A stretch of DNA of 64,000 nucleotides from Desertimonas flava (GTDB lineage Bacteria > Actinomycetota > Acidimicrobiia > Acidimicrobiales > Ilumatobacteraceae), in assembly GCF_003426815.1 (NCBI RefSeq), contig NZ_QKYK01000009.1, forward strand, positions 62,001-126,000, read 5' to 3'. The position numbers and the translations under genes were made by a program. The notes under the pieces were generated by a model that saw only the letters and a program-made list of their open reading frames with translations, searched no databases and had not been told where the DNA came from. Positions 52,331 through 61,264 of this stretch are shown here, one piece after another (positions within the stretch are counted from its first letter, which is position 1; every line of letters begins with the position of its first letter).

Positions 52331-53782
52331 TCAGACGAGGGGGCGGGCGGTCGGAGGGATCGGCGCCGGCAGGGTCGTCTCGCCGACGAGGTAGCGGTCG
52401 ACCGACGCTGCGCACGACCGCCCCTCGGCGATCGCCCAGACGATGAGGCTCTGGCCGCGACCGACGTCGCCGGCGACGAACACGCCCGGCACCGACGACA
52501 TGTAGGAGTCGTCGCGGGCGACGTTGCCGCGCTCGTCGAAGTCGACGCCGAGTTGATCGAGCCACGACCCGTGCTCGGGACCGACGAAGCCCATCGCCAG
52601 CAGCACGAGGTCGGCGGGCAGCTCGCGGTCGGTGCCCTCCACCTTGGTGAAGCGGCCGTCGACCATCTCGACCTCGTGGATCAACAGGGCCTTGACGTTG
52701 CCGTTGCCGTCGTCGACGAAGCGCTCGGTGTTGACGCTGTAGACGCGCTCACCGCCCTCTTCGTGAGCCGACGACACGCGATAGATGAGGCTCCACTGCG
52801 GCCACGGATTGTTGGGCGCCCGCTGTTCCGGCGGGCACGGCATGATCTCGAGCTGGGTGACCGACTTGGCGCCATGGCGGTGGGACGTGCCCAGGCAGTC
52901 GGCACCGGTGTCACCGCCGCCGATGATGACCACGTGCTTGCCGGCCGCGCTGATCGGCGGCTCGTCGAGGTCGCCCTCCTGCACCCGGTTCGCCCACGGC
53001 AGGAACTCCATCGCCTGGTGGATGCCGTTGAGCTCGCGGCCGGGAACGGGAAGATCACGCCAGGCGGTGGCGCCGCAGGCGAGGACGATCGCGTCGTTCG
53101 ACGCCAGCAGGACGTCGATGTCGATGCCGTCACCGACCGCCGCGTTGGTGCGGAACTCGGTGCCTTCGGCCTCCATCTGCGCCAGGCGCCGATCGAGGTG
53201 ACGCTTCTCCATCTTGAACTCGGGGATGCCGTAGCGCAGCAGACCGCCGATGCGATCGGCCCGCTCGAGCACGACGACGTCGTGGCCGGCGCGGGTGAGC
53301 TGCTGGGCCGTCGCCAGGCCGGCGGGGCCGGAGCCGATGACGACGACGCGCTTGCCGGTGCGCACGCTGGGGATCTGCGGCTCGACCCAACCCTCGTCCC
53401 AGGCCCGGTCGATGATCTCGACCTCGACCTGCTTGATGGTCACCGGGTCGGCGTTGATGCCGAGGACGCACGCCGCCTCGCACGGCGCCGGGCAGAGGCG
53501 CCCCGTGAACTCGGGGAAGTTGTTGGTGGCGTGGAGCCGGTCGATCGCCTCCCGCCACTGGTTGCGGTAGACGAGGTCGTTCCAGTCGGGAATGAGGTTG
53601 CCGAGCGGGCAGCCGTTGTTGCAGAAGGGAATGCCGCAGTCCATGCAGCGCCCGGCCTGCGTGGTGATCGCTTCGACCGGGAAGTCCTCGTAGACCTCCT
53701 TCCAGTCGCGCAATCGCACCGGCACCGGCCGCCGCGTCGGCGTCTCCCGCGCCCATTTGAGGAATCCAGTCGCCTCACCCAT
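52331..53782 (-). CDS. gltD: glutamate synthase small subunit
   Basis: 483 residues, ATG giving MGEATGFLKWARETPTRRPV. FAD/NADPH subunit that passes electrons to GltB. N-terminal iron-sulfur cysteines: GRCMDCGIPFCNNGCPLGN and LCPAPCEAACVLGI. FAD loop VVIGSGPAGLATAQQL and NADPH loop VIIGGGDTGADCLGTSHRHG. Length matches family. Although it belongs after gltB, the 132-nt gap is filled by a copy of the ~130-bp repeat that ends 6 nt before this start. Confidence 0.97.
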   Translation of the reverse strand: MGEATGFLKWARETPTRRPVPVRLRDWKEVYEDFPVEAITTQAGRCMDCGIPFCNNGCPLGNLIPDWNDLVYRNQWREAIDRLHATNNFPEFTGRLCPAPCEAACVLGINADPVTIKQVEVEIIDRAWDEGWVEPQIPSVRTGKRVVVIGSGPAGLATAQQLTRAGHDVVVLERADRIGGLLRYGIPEFKMEKRHLDRRLAQMEAEGTEFRTNAAVGDGIDIDVLLASNDAIVLACGATAWRDLPVPGRELNGIHQAMEFLPWANRVQEGDLDEPPISAAGKHVVIIGGGDTGADCLGTSHRHGAKSVTQLEIMPCPPEQRAPNNPWPQWSLIYRVSSAHEEGGERVYSVNTERFVDDGNGNVKALLIHEVEMVDGRFTKVEGTDRELPADLVLLAMGFVGPEHGSWLDQLGVDFDERGNVARDDSYMSSVPGVFVAGDVGRGQSLIVWAIAEGRSCAASVDRYLVGETTLPAPIPPTARPLV

Positions 53783-53788
53783 TTTGCT

Positions 53789-53914
53789 GCGTTCCTACAA
53801 GTGATTCGCTGAAGCTCACTGGGCCACGCAGGCCGGCGCGCCGGCCGGCTCCGCTAGCGCTCCGCCGACCTATCCGGTCGAACTTCACGACGCTCGCTTC
53901 GCTCGCTGAACTCC
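53789..53914 (-). repeat. ~126-bp interspersed repeat, copy B, filling the gltB-gltD gap
   Basis: Same ends as copies A and C (GAGCTTCAGCGAATC, GGAACGCAGCA; GCGAGCGAAGCGAGCGTC). It begins directly after the gltB stop and ends 6 nt before the gltD ATG, in the same orientation relative to gltD as copy C is to the reductase gene. GGAACG would then be the only ribosome-site-like sequence for gltD. Confidence 0.82.
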
Positions 53915-56900
53915 TCATCCGCGACTCGCCTCCATCACTCGATCGACGGCTGCGGCCTCGTCGAGACCTTCGGCCTCGGCGGCGGCGAGCACGTCGAGCA
54001 CCCGCTTGTAGTCCAAGGGCATCACCTTCCGGAACACAGTCAGCGACGTCTCCCAATCCTCGAGGAGCCGGGCCGCGACGGCTGACTCGGTGAACGCGTG
54101 ATGGCGGCTGACGATGTCGCGCAGCTCCTCGGCGTCGCCACCGGTGACCTCTTCGATGACGACCATCTCGAGGTTGACCTTGTCGGCGAACGTGCCGTCG
54201 GGGTCGTAGACGTAGGCGATGCCGCCGGACATGCCGGCGCCGAAGTTGAGCCCGGTCGGGCCGAGAACGACGACGCGGCCGCCGGTCATGTACTCACAAC
54301 CGTGGTCGCCCACGCCCTCGGCAACGGCGAGCGCCCCGGAGTTGCGCACGCAGAACCGCTCCCCCACCTTGCCGCGCAGGAAGATCTCCCCGCCCGTCGC
54401 GCCGTAGGCGATGACGTTGCCGGCGATGACCTGCTCTTCGGCGACGAACGGCGCCGTGGGATGCGGGCGGACGATGATGCGCCCTCCCGACAGTCCCTTG
54501 CCGAGGTAGTCATTGCTGTCGCCGATGAGGCGCAGCGTCACGCCGGCCGGGACGAACGCCCCGAAGCTCTGGCCGGCCGACCCGGTGAGGCGGATGTCGA
54601 TCGTGCCGTCGGGCAGGCCCCCGCCTCGCCACTTCTTGGTGATCTCGTGGCCGAGCATCGTGCCGACCGTACGGTTGACGTTGCGCACCGGAAGATCGAT
54701 CGCCACGGGCGTGGCGTCGTCGATGGCGGGCCGAGCCTGGCGGATCAGCTCGACGTCGAGGGCCTCGGTCAGGCCATGGTCCTGGGGTACCGACTGCAAC
54801 AGCGACTGGCCGTAGGGGTTGCGCGGCGTGGCGAGGATCGGCGACAGATCGAGACCCGACGCCTTCCAGTGGTCGACCGCGGCGCGGGTGTCGAGCATCT
54901 CGACGTGGCCGATCATCTCGGCCATCGAGCGGAACCCGAGCTTGGCCATCAGTTCCCGCACCTCCGTGGCGATGAACTCGAAGAAGTTCTCGACGAACTC
55001 CGGCTTGCCACTGAAGCGGGCGCGCAGCTCGGGGTTCTGCGTGGCCACGCCGACGGGGCAGGTGTCGAGGTGGCAGACCCGCATCATCACGCAGCCCGAG
55101 ACGACGAGCGGGGCGGTGGCGAAACCGAACTCCTCGGCACCGAGCAGGGCGGCGACGACGACGTCGCGCCCGGTCTTCATCTGACCGTCGGCCTGAACGA
55201 CGATGCGGTCGCGCAGCCCGTTGAGAAGCAGCGTCTGCTGGGTCTCGGCGAGGCCGAGCTCCCACGGGCCGCCGGCGTGCTTGAGCGACGTCAGCGGGCT
55301 GGCGCCCGTTCCGCCGTCGTGACCCGAGATGAGCACGACGTCGGCCTTGGCCTTGGACACGCCGGCGGCGACGGTGCCGACGCCCATCTCGGCGACGAGC
55401 TTGACGTGCACGCGCGCCGCCGGGTTGGCGTTCTTCAGGTCGTGGATCAGCTGCTTGAGATCCTCGATGGAGTAGATGTCGTGGTGCGGCGGCGGGCTGA
55501 TCAGCCCGACGCCCGGGGTGGAGTGCCGGGTCTTGGCGATCCACGGATACACCTTGTGGCCGGGCAGCTGACCGCCCTCGCCCGGCTTGGCGCCCTGGGC
55601 CATCTTGATCTGCAGGTCGTCGGCGTTGGTGAGGTACTCGGCGGTGACACCGAATCGGCCCGAGGCCACCTGCTTGATCGACGAGCGGCGCTCGGGGTCG
55701 TAGAGGCGCTCGGGGTCCTCGCCGCCCTCGCCGGTGTTCGACTTGGCGCCGATGCGGTTCATGGCGATGGCCAGCGTCTCGTGGGCCTCGGCTGAGATCG
55801 AGCCGTAGCTCATCGCCCCCGTGGAGAAGCGCCGCATGATCGCCGCCACCGACTCGACCTCGTCGATCGGCACCGGCTCGCGGACGCCTTCGCGAAGCTG
55901 GAAGAGGCCCCGCAGCGTGGCCAGCGTGCGCGACTGGTCGTCGACCGCCCGCGTGTACTCCTTGAAGATGTCGAAGCGCTTCGCCCGCGTGGCGTGCTGG
56001 AGCTTGAACACCGTCGTCGGGTTGAAGAGGTGGTGCTCGCCTTCGCGCCGCCACTGGTACTCGCCGCCGAGCTCGAGCTTGCGGTGCGCCCGCTCCTCGG
56101 GACGGGTCGGGTGGGCCGCGGCGTGGCGGGCGGCCACTTCGGCGGCGATCTCGGCGAGCCCGATGCCGCCGAGGCGGCTGACCGTGCCGGTGAAGTAGCG
56201 CTCGACGAGCTCCTCGCCGAGCCCGACGGCTTCGAAGATCTGCGCGCCGGTGTAGCTGGCCACGGTGGACACGCCCATCTTGGACATGACCTTGAGCACG
56301 CCTTTGCCGCACGCCTTGATGTAGTTGCGCACCGCCTTGTGGGCGTCGAGGCCGCCGAGGTTGTGCATGCCCTGCCCGTCGTTGGCGGCGATGAGGTCCT
56401 CGATCGACTCGAACGCGAGGTACGGGTTGATGGCACCGGCGCCGTATCCGATGAGGAGGGCCATGTGGTGCACCTCGCGAGCGTCCCCACACTCGACGAT
56501 GAGGCCCACCTTGGTGCGCTGCTTGGTGCGCACGAGGTGGTGATGCACCGCCGCGGTCAGCAGCAGCGACGGGATCGGCGCCTCGACAGCGTCGGAGTTG
56601 CGGTCCGACAGCACCACGATCCGGGCGCCGTTGTCGATCGCCGTCGACACCTCCGAGCAGATGGCGCTCAGCGCCCGCTCCAGCGCCAGGCCGCCACCGG
56701 CGACGCGATAGAGCCCCTTCACCTCGACGGCCTTCAAGTGAGCGAAGCGGCCAGCCTCGTGAGATGCGTCGTCCGTGCGTCGTTCCGGTGTGGAGTCGGT
56801 GGCGGCATGGAGGATGCGGGCGAGCTCGTCGTTGTCGATGATCGGGAACGGCACGGTGAGTTGCCGGCAGCTCTCGGGACCCGGCTCGAGCAGGTTGGCC

Positions 56901-58549
56901 TCGGGCCCGACGGTGGAGGCCACCGACGTGACGACCTCCTCGCGGATGGCGTCGAGCGGCGGGTTGGTGACCTGGGCGAAGAGCTGACTGAAGTAGTCGA
57001 ACAACAGGCGCGGCCGCTCGGACAGCACGGCGAGCGGCGTGTCGGTGCCCATCGAGCCGAGCGGCTCGCCGCCGGTCGCAGCCATCGGCGCGAGGATGAT
57101 CTTGAGCTCTTCGTGCGTGTAGCCGAAGAGTTGCTGGCGGCGCAGCACGCTGTCGTGGCTGAACACCACGTGGTCGCGCTCGGGCAGGTCCTCGAACTCG
57201 ACGAGCCCGTCCTCGAGCCACTGCTCGTACGGGTGCTCGGCGGCGAGCGTCGCTTTGATCTCGGCGTCGTCGACGATGCGGCCCGCCGCGGTGTCGATCA
57301 GGAACATGCGGCCGGGCTGGAGCCGGCCCTTCAGCACCACCTTGGCCGGGTCGATGTCGATCACGCCGACCTCGGACGCCATCACGACGATGTCGTCGTC
57401 GGTCACCCAGTAGCGGCTCGGGCGCAGGCCGTTGCGGTCGAGGACCGCACCGATGACCGTGCCGTCGGTGAACGTCACGCTCGCCGGGCCGTCCCACGGC
57501 TCCATCAGTGAGGCGTGGAACCTGTAGAAGGCGCGCTCGGCCGAGCTGAGCGTCTTGTTGTTCTCCCACGCCGGCGGGATCATCATCATCACGGCATGGT
57601 GAAGTGGTCGTCCAGCAAGGTGGAGCAGCTCGAGCACCTCGTCGAAACGCGCCGTGTCCGACGCGCCCGGGGTGCAGATCGGGAACGCCTTCTCGAGCGT
57701 CGGCAGGAGCGGACTGGCGGCCATCGCCTCGCGTGCACGCATCCAGTTCTCGTTGCCCTGCACCGTGTTGATCTCGCCGTTGTGGGCGATGAAGCGGTAC
57801 GGGTGGGCCAGTGGCCACGACGGGAACGTGTTGGTGGAGAAGCGGCTGTGGATCAGCAGCAACGCCGACTCGAACCGCTCGTCGAGCAGGTCGGGGTAGA
57901 ACGCCTGCAACTGCGGTGTTGTGAACATCCCCTTGTAGACGATCGTGCGCGCCGACAGTGAGGAGAAGTAGGTGGTGAGCTCGCCGTCGAGCTCGTGCTC
58001 GATTCGCTTGCGGGCCACGTAGACCTTGCGGTCGAGGTCGATGCCGCTGCTGCGGCTACAGGTGGCTCCCGCCGAAGCATCACCGGGATCGGCGACGAAC
58101 AGCTGCCGGAACGACGGCATGACGGCACGAGCCGATTGTCCGAGGCAGGACGGCTCGATCGGGACGTCTCGCCAGGCGACGACCGTCAGACCCTCGTCGG
58201 CGACGATCGCCTCGATCGCCGCCTGGGCCTTCTCGGAGGCCACCGGATCGGCGGGCAGGAAGCCGATGCCGACGGCGTACTGACCGGGCGGCGGCAGGGT
58301 GACTCCGTCGTCGGCGAGGACGGACCGGAAGAAGCGATCGGGGATCTGGACGAGGATGCCGGCACCGTCGCCCGTGTCGGCCTCGGCGCCCGTGGCGCCA
58401 CGATGCTCGAGGTTGGTGAGTGCGTCGAGGCCCGTTCGCACCAGCTCGTGGCTGGCGATCCCTTTGATGTGGGCGACGAACGAGACGCCACAGGCATCGT
58501 GTTCGAATCGCGGGTCGTACAGGCCGATGCGGCCGGGAAGATCTGACAT
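53915..58549 (-). CDS. gltB: glutamate synthase large subunit
   Basis: 1544 residues, usual for NADPH-GOGAT alpha. The N-terminal glutaminase nucleophile is Cys20 ([13 protein letters not shown]), exposed after removal of a 19-residue propeptide. Then come the central domain, the FMN/2-oxoglutarate domain ([41 protein letters not shown]) with the 3Fe-4S cysteines [15 protein letters not shown], and the C-terminal GXGXG beta-helix ([20 protein letters not shown]). Makes two glutamates from glutamine and 2-oxoglutarate. Upstream there are 211 nt to the crotonase gene, with a palindrome near the far end. Confidence 0.98.
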   Translation of the reverse strand: MSDLPGRIGLYDPRFEHDACGVSFVAHIKGIASHELVRTGLDALTNLEHRGATGAEADTGDGAGILVQIPDRFFRSVLADDGVTLPPPGQYAVGIGFLPADPVASEKAQAAIEAIVADEGLTVVAWRDVPIEPSCLGQSARAVMPSFRQLFVADPGDASAGATCSRSSGIDLDRKVYVARKRIEHELDGELTTYFSSLSARTIVYKGMFTTPQLQAFYPDLLDERFESALLLIHSRFSTNTFPSWPLAHPYRFIAHNGEINTVQGNENWMRAREAMAASPLLPTLEKAFPICTPGASDTARFDEVLELLHLAGRPLHHAVMMMIPPAWENNKTLSSAERAFYRFHASLMEPWDGPASVTFTDGTVIGAVLDRNGLRPSRYWVTDDDIVVMASEVGVIDIDPAKVVLKGRLQPGRMFLIDTAAGRIVDDAEIKATLAAEHPYEQWLEDGLVEFEDLPERDHVVFSHDSVLRRQQLFGYTHEELKIILAPMAATGGEPLGSMGTDTPLAVLSERPRLLFDYFSQLFAQVTNPPLDAIREEVVTSVASTVGPEANLLEPGPESCRQLTVPFPIIDNDELARILHAATDSTPERRTDDASHEAGRFAHLKAVEVKGLYRVAGGGLALERALSAICSEVSTAIDNGARIVVLSDRNSDAVEAPIPSLLLTAAVHHHLVRTKQRTKVGLIVECGDAREVHHMALLIGYGAGAINPYLAFESIEDLIAANDGQGMHNLGGLDAHKAVRNYIKACGKGVLKVMSKMGVSTVASYTGAQIFEAVGLGEELVERYFTGTVSRLGGIGLAEIAAEVAARHAAAHPTRPEERAHRKLELGGEYQWRREGEHHLFNPTTVFKLQHATRAKRFDIFKEYTRAVDDQSRTLATLRGLFQLREGVREPVPIDEVESVAAIMRRFSTGAMSYGSISAEAHETLAIAMNRIGAKSNTGEGGEDPERLYDPERRSSIKQVASGRFGVTAEYLTNADDLQIKMAQGAKPGEGGQLPGHKVYPWIAKTRHSTPGVGLISPPPHHDIYSIEDLKQLIHDLKNANPAARVHVKLVAEMGVGTVAAGVSKAKADVVLISGHDGGTGASPLTSLKHAGGPWELGLAETQQTLLLNGLRDRIVVQADGQMKTGRDVVVAALLGAEEFGFATAPLVVSGCVMMRVCHLDTCPVGVATQNPELRARFSGKPEFVENFFEFIATEVRELMAKLGFRSMAEMIGHVEMLDTRAAVDHWKASGLDLSPILATPRNPYGQSLLQSVPQDHGLTEALDVELIRQARPAIDDATPVAIDLPVRNVNRTVGTMLGHEITKKWRGGGLPDGTIDIRLTGSAGQSFGAFVPAGVTLRLIGDSNDYLGKGLSGGRIIVRPHPTAPFVAEEQVIAGNVIAYGATGGEIFLRGKVGERFCVRNSGALAVAEGVGDHGCEYMTGGRVVVLGPTGLNFGAGMSGGIAYVYDPDGTFADKVNLEMVVIEEVTGGDAEELRDIVSRHHAFTESAVAARLLEDWETSLTVFRKVMPLDYKRVLDVLAAAEAEGLDEAAAVDRVMEASRG

Positions 58550-58718
58550 GGACGTCGTCCTTGGTCTCGGCCCCGCCGGATCGGAGTCGGCGGGTGTCGG
58601 GATCGATGGTGGAGCAGGGACGACATTGGCCCAGCGAGATGTCAGTGTAGAGGGCGACCTGCCTGGTGGGGAAACACCGTTTTCACACGCATGTCACAAC
58701 CAGTACCTGGACACCCGC

Positions 58719-58755
58719 CGGTCCCGAGATAGTGCCAGGCACTATCTCGGGACCG
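58719..58755. repeat. palindromic intergenic repeat, copy 4 (GATAGTGCC subtype)
   Basis: Perfect 37-nt palindrome: 18-nt arms (CGGTCCCGAGATAGTGCC) around a central A. It begins 5 nt after the crotonase stop (minus strand). The inner 14 nt of each arm match copy 1 except for one base. Confidence 0.88.
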
Positions 58756-58760
58756 CGAGG

Positions 58761-59630
58761 TCAGGCGGGATCGGTGAAGACGGGCGGGCGATTCTCCATG
58801 CCGGCGGCGACCGCCTCGGCCTGGTTCGGGGTGCCGATCAGACTGCTGATCGTCTCGCGTTCGAGGGCGAACATCTCGGCGGCGTCGGCGTTGGCGAGGC
58901 GGTTGAACAGCGCCTTCACGCCGCGCACGGCATCGGGGCTGCGGCCGAGGAGCTCGTGGGCGAGATCGAACGCAGCGGCGCGGGGATCGTCGCTCAAGTG
59001 CGTGACGATGCCGAGCGCGTGGGCCTCGGCGCCGCTGATGATGCGGGCGGTCATCGCCAGCTCCTTGGCCACGTCGGGTCGGGTGAGCCGCGACAGGAAC
59101 AGCGACGCCGTCATGTCCGGCGACAACCCCCAGAACGATTCCCGCACCGACATCTTGGTGTCGGGGTGGGCGAAGCGGATGTCGGCCCCGAGGGCGACCT
59201 GGAACCCGCCACCGAGCGCATGGCCGTGGACGGCGGCGATGACGGGCACGGCGACCTCCTGCCAGACCCACGCCGTGCGCTGGCCGAGGTGGGCGATCTG
59301 CCCGTCGCCGAGCGACCCGATAGCTGTCGATGCCTCGGCGCCAGCGCCTGTCGACGTGACGTTGCTGTCGCCGGTGTCGCTGTCGCTGTCACGCCCGGCC
59401 AACGCCGACAGCGACGAGAAGTCGAGGCCGGCGCAGAACGACGCACCTTCGCCGCTGAGCACGACGACGCGAACCCCGGACGCCGACTTGACCCACTCGC
59501 CGGCCTCGACGATGCCCTTGAACATGGCGTTGTCGAGGGCATTGCGCTTGTCGGGCCGGTTGAGCCGAACGTCGGCGATCCCGTTGGTGACAGAGATGGT
59601 GACCCGGTCCTGGAACGATGCGGTCGTCAT
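58761..59630 (-). CDS. enoyl-CoA hydratase/isomerase (crotonase) family protein
   Basis: 289 residues from the ATG giving MTTASFQDRVTISVTNG. Crotonase fold: ADVRLNRPDKRNALDNAMF, oxyanion-hole loops GEGASFCAGLDFSSL and HALGGGFQVALGADIRFA. The Glu positions of true enoyl-CoA hydratase are not obvious: after GLSPDMTASLFLSRL an acidic residue is absent at the expected place, which fits the isomerase-like subgroup (crotonase/enoyl-CoA hydratase with Asp in SPDM). A Ser/Asp/Gly-rich insert (RDSDSDTGDSN) is unusual. Likely fatty-acid or aromatic-acid breakdown. Divergent from the nitroreductase. Confidence 0.87.
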   Translation of the reverse strand: MTTASFQDRVTISVTNGIADVRLNRPDKRNALDNAMFKGIVEAGEWVKSASGVRVVVLSGEGASFCAGLDFSSLSALAGRDSDSDTGDSNVTSTGAGAEASTAIGSLGDGQIAHLGQRTAWVWQEVAVPVIAAVHGHALGGGFQVALGADIRFAHPDTKMSVRESFWGLSPDMTASLFLSRLTRPDVAKELAMTARIISGAEAHALGIVTHLSDDPRAAAFDLAHELLGRSPDAVRGVKALFNRLANADAAEMFALERETISSLIGTPNQAEAVAAGMENRPPVFTDPA

Positions 59631-59724
59631 CGGCCCATCATCATTGCTCGGCCCGCCGGTTGACGAGCCGGTCGCCGTGACCTCCGGTCCGAGCCGCGGC
59701 GGGCGGCGATGGAAGACTGCCGGC

Positions 59725-60372
59725 ATGAGCCTCAACCTGTCGGCCGACCAAGTTCTCACCACCACGCGCTCGGTCCGCAAGCGCCTCGACTTCGACCGCC
59801 CCGTGGATCGGTCCATCGTCGAGGAGTGCCTCGAGATCGCCCTCCAGGCACCGACGGGATCGAACCGCCAGGGCTGGCACTGGGTCATCATCGAAGACCA
59901 GGCGAAGAAGACCGCCATCGCCGAGATCTACCGGGAGAACTTCGCGGCCTACCGCAACATGGCCCGGCCGGAGTACGCCGAGGGCGACACGCGCGGGGAA
60001 CGGGCAGCCTTCGTGTCGGAGTCGGCCGACTACCTGGCGCAGAACTTCGAGCGGGCCCCGCTGCTCCTGATCCCGTGCATCTGGGGCCGCGTCGACGGAG
60101 CCGATTCGGCCACCAGCGCCGGGTTCTGGGGCTCGCTGCTCCCGGCCGTGTGGAGCTTCATGCTGGCGCTGCGCGAGCGTGGCCTCGGCTCGGCGTGGAC
60201 GACGCTCCACATGCCCAACGGCGGCGACGCCAAGGTCGCCGAGCTGCTCGGCATCCCCCACGACAAGGTGAGCCAGGCGGGCCTGTTCCCCATCGCCTAC
60301 ACGCTGGGCACTGATTTCAAGCCGGCCAAGCGTCAGCCGCTCGCCGACGTCCTGCACTGGGACACCTGGTAG
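59725..60372 (+). CDS. nitroreductase family protein
   Basis: 215 residues from the ATG giving MSLNLSADQVLTTTRSVRKRLDF. FMN-dependent NAD(P)H oxidoreductase fold; FMN-binding RSVRKRLDF and QAPTGSNRQGWHWVIIED, then GLGSAWTTLHMP and GLFPIAYTLGTDFKPAKR. Related proteins reduce nitro groups, quinones or enones; the natural substrate is unknown. Convergent with gntR (22-nt gap). Confidence 0.87.
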   Translation: MSLNLSADQVLTTTRSVRKRLDFDRPVDRSIVEECLEIALQAPTGSNRQGWHWVIIEDQAKKTAIAEIYRENFAAYRNMARPEYAEGDTRGERAAFVSESADYLAQNFERAPLLLIPCIWGRVDGADSATSAGFWGSLLPAVWSFMLALRERGLGSAWTTLHMPNGGDAKVAELLGIPHDKVSQAGLFPIAYTLGTDFKPAKRQPLADVLHWDTW

Positions 60373-60394
60373 GCCACGCGAGCGGGAGCGGGCG

Positions 60395-61123
60395 CTACTC
60401 CACGAGACGCAGACCCGTCGGGTTGATCGACGGTTCGGCCGACGGCAGCTCGACCACGAACTCCGTGCGGTGCGCCGGGAAGAGGTGCTCGCTCACGAGG
60501 ACCGGACGGCCATCGATGTCGGTGGTGACCCGCTGGCAGGTGAGCAGTGGTGCCCCGGCCGGCACCCGGAGCAACTGAGCGTCGGCCCCCGATGCGGCGT
60601 CGGCCCCGATCGTCTGCGTGGCGCCGCGCAGCTGAACGCCGAGCAGCTCGTGGAACGACCGCTGCTCGACGTCGTCCCGCGACAGCTTGCGGCCCAGGTC
60701 GGCCGGGCACCACACGGTGACGACGGCGAACGGCTCGCCGTCGGCGAGGTTCACGCGCTTCACCCGCAACACCGTGTCGGGGCCGAGGAGGGCGGCGACC
60801 CGCGCCGGTGGCTCGACGAAGGCGAACTCGAGGACCCGCCGCTCGTTGCTGCGCCCGTCCGAGGCGAGCTGGGCCTCGATCGTGCCCAGCTGCTCGAGGC
60901 TCTGGCGCACCGGCTCGGTGGCGACGAACCATCCGAATCCCTGCCGGGCGGCGATGAGGCCGTCTTCGCGCACGAGGTCGAGGGCCTTGCGGATCGTCAC
61001 CCTGCTGGCGCCGAACTGCGCCGACAGATCGGACTCGCTCGGCAGGAGCGATCCGGCCGGGCGGGACCGAGCGAGCTGCCGGATGGCGTCGGCGATCTCC
61101 TGATAGCGGATCTGACGGGTCAC
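60395..61123 (-). CDS. GntR-family regulator with UTRA ligand domain (HutC subfamily)
   Basis: 242 residues, GTG start. N-terminal winged helix: YQEIADAIRQLARSRPAGSLLPSES, LSAQFGASRVTIRKALDLVREDGLIAARQG. Residues about 90-238 are UTRA: RRVLEFAFVEPPARVAALLG, VLRVKRVNLADGEPFAVV, LTCQRVTTDIDGRPVLVSEHLFPAHRTEFVVEL. HutC-type regulators sense small metabolites. 26 nt upstream of the start lies a direct-repeat site that recurs in front of the aconitase gene, so the gene probably controls itself, the divergent phosphatase gene, the VOC gene and aconitase. Confidence 0.9.
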   Translation of the reverse strand: MTRQIRYQEIADAIRQLARSRPAGSLLPSESDLSAQFGASRVTIRKALDLVREDGLIAARQGFGWFVATEPVRQSLEQLGTIEAQLASDGRSNERRVLEFAFVEPPARVAALLGPDTVLRVKRVNLADGEPFAVVTVWCPADLGRKLSRDDVEQRSFHELLGVQLRGATQTIGADAASGADAQLLRVPAGAPLLTCQRVTTDIDGRPVLVSEHLFPAHRTEFVVELPSAEPSINPTGLRLVE

Positions 61124-61149
61124 GGTGCGTCGTCTCGGGGTTCGCAGGT

Positions 61150-61171
61150 CACTTGTATCAGAGTTGTCTAC
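61150..61171 (+). promoter_or_regulatory. putative GntR operator 1 (gntR-phosphatase gap)
   Basis: CACTTGTATCAGAGTTGTCTAC: two TTGT half-sites spaced 11 nt apart, one helical turn. It matches 20 of 22 positions of the site at 63272-63293, and both are followed by a ...GTCAAG at similar distance. Located in the divergent promoter region between gntR and the PhoD-like gene. Confidence 0.7.
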
Positions 61172-61264
61172 CTCGGGAGCCTCGTCAAGGGACTGCGGCG
61201 CGCGGGTTCACCCGAAGATCACATCGACGCCAGATCGCGGCCGCTGTGACGACAGATCGACCTG

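Noticed and set aside
53783-53914. Promoter-only gap between gltB and gltD
   Set aside because: Almost all of it is a copy of the interspersed repeat, so the spacing is better explained by insertion.
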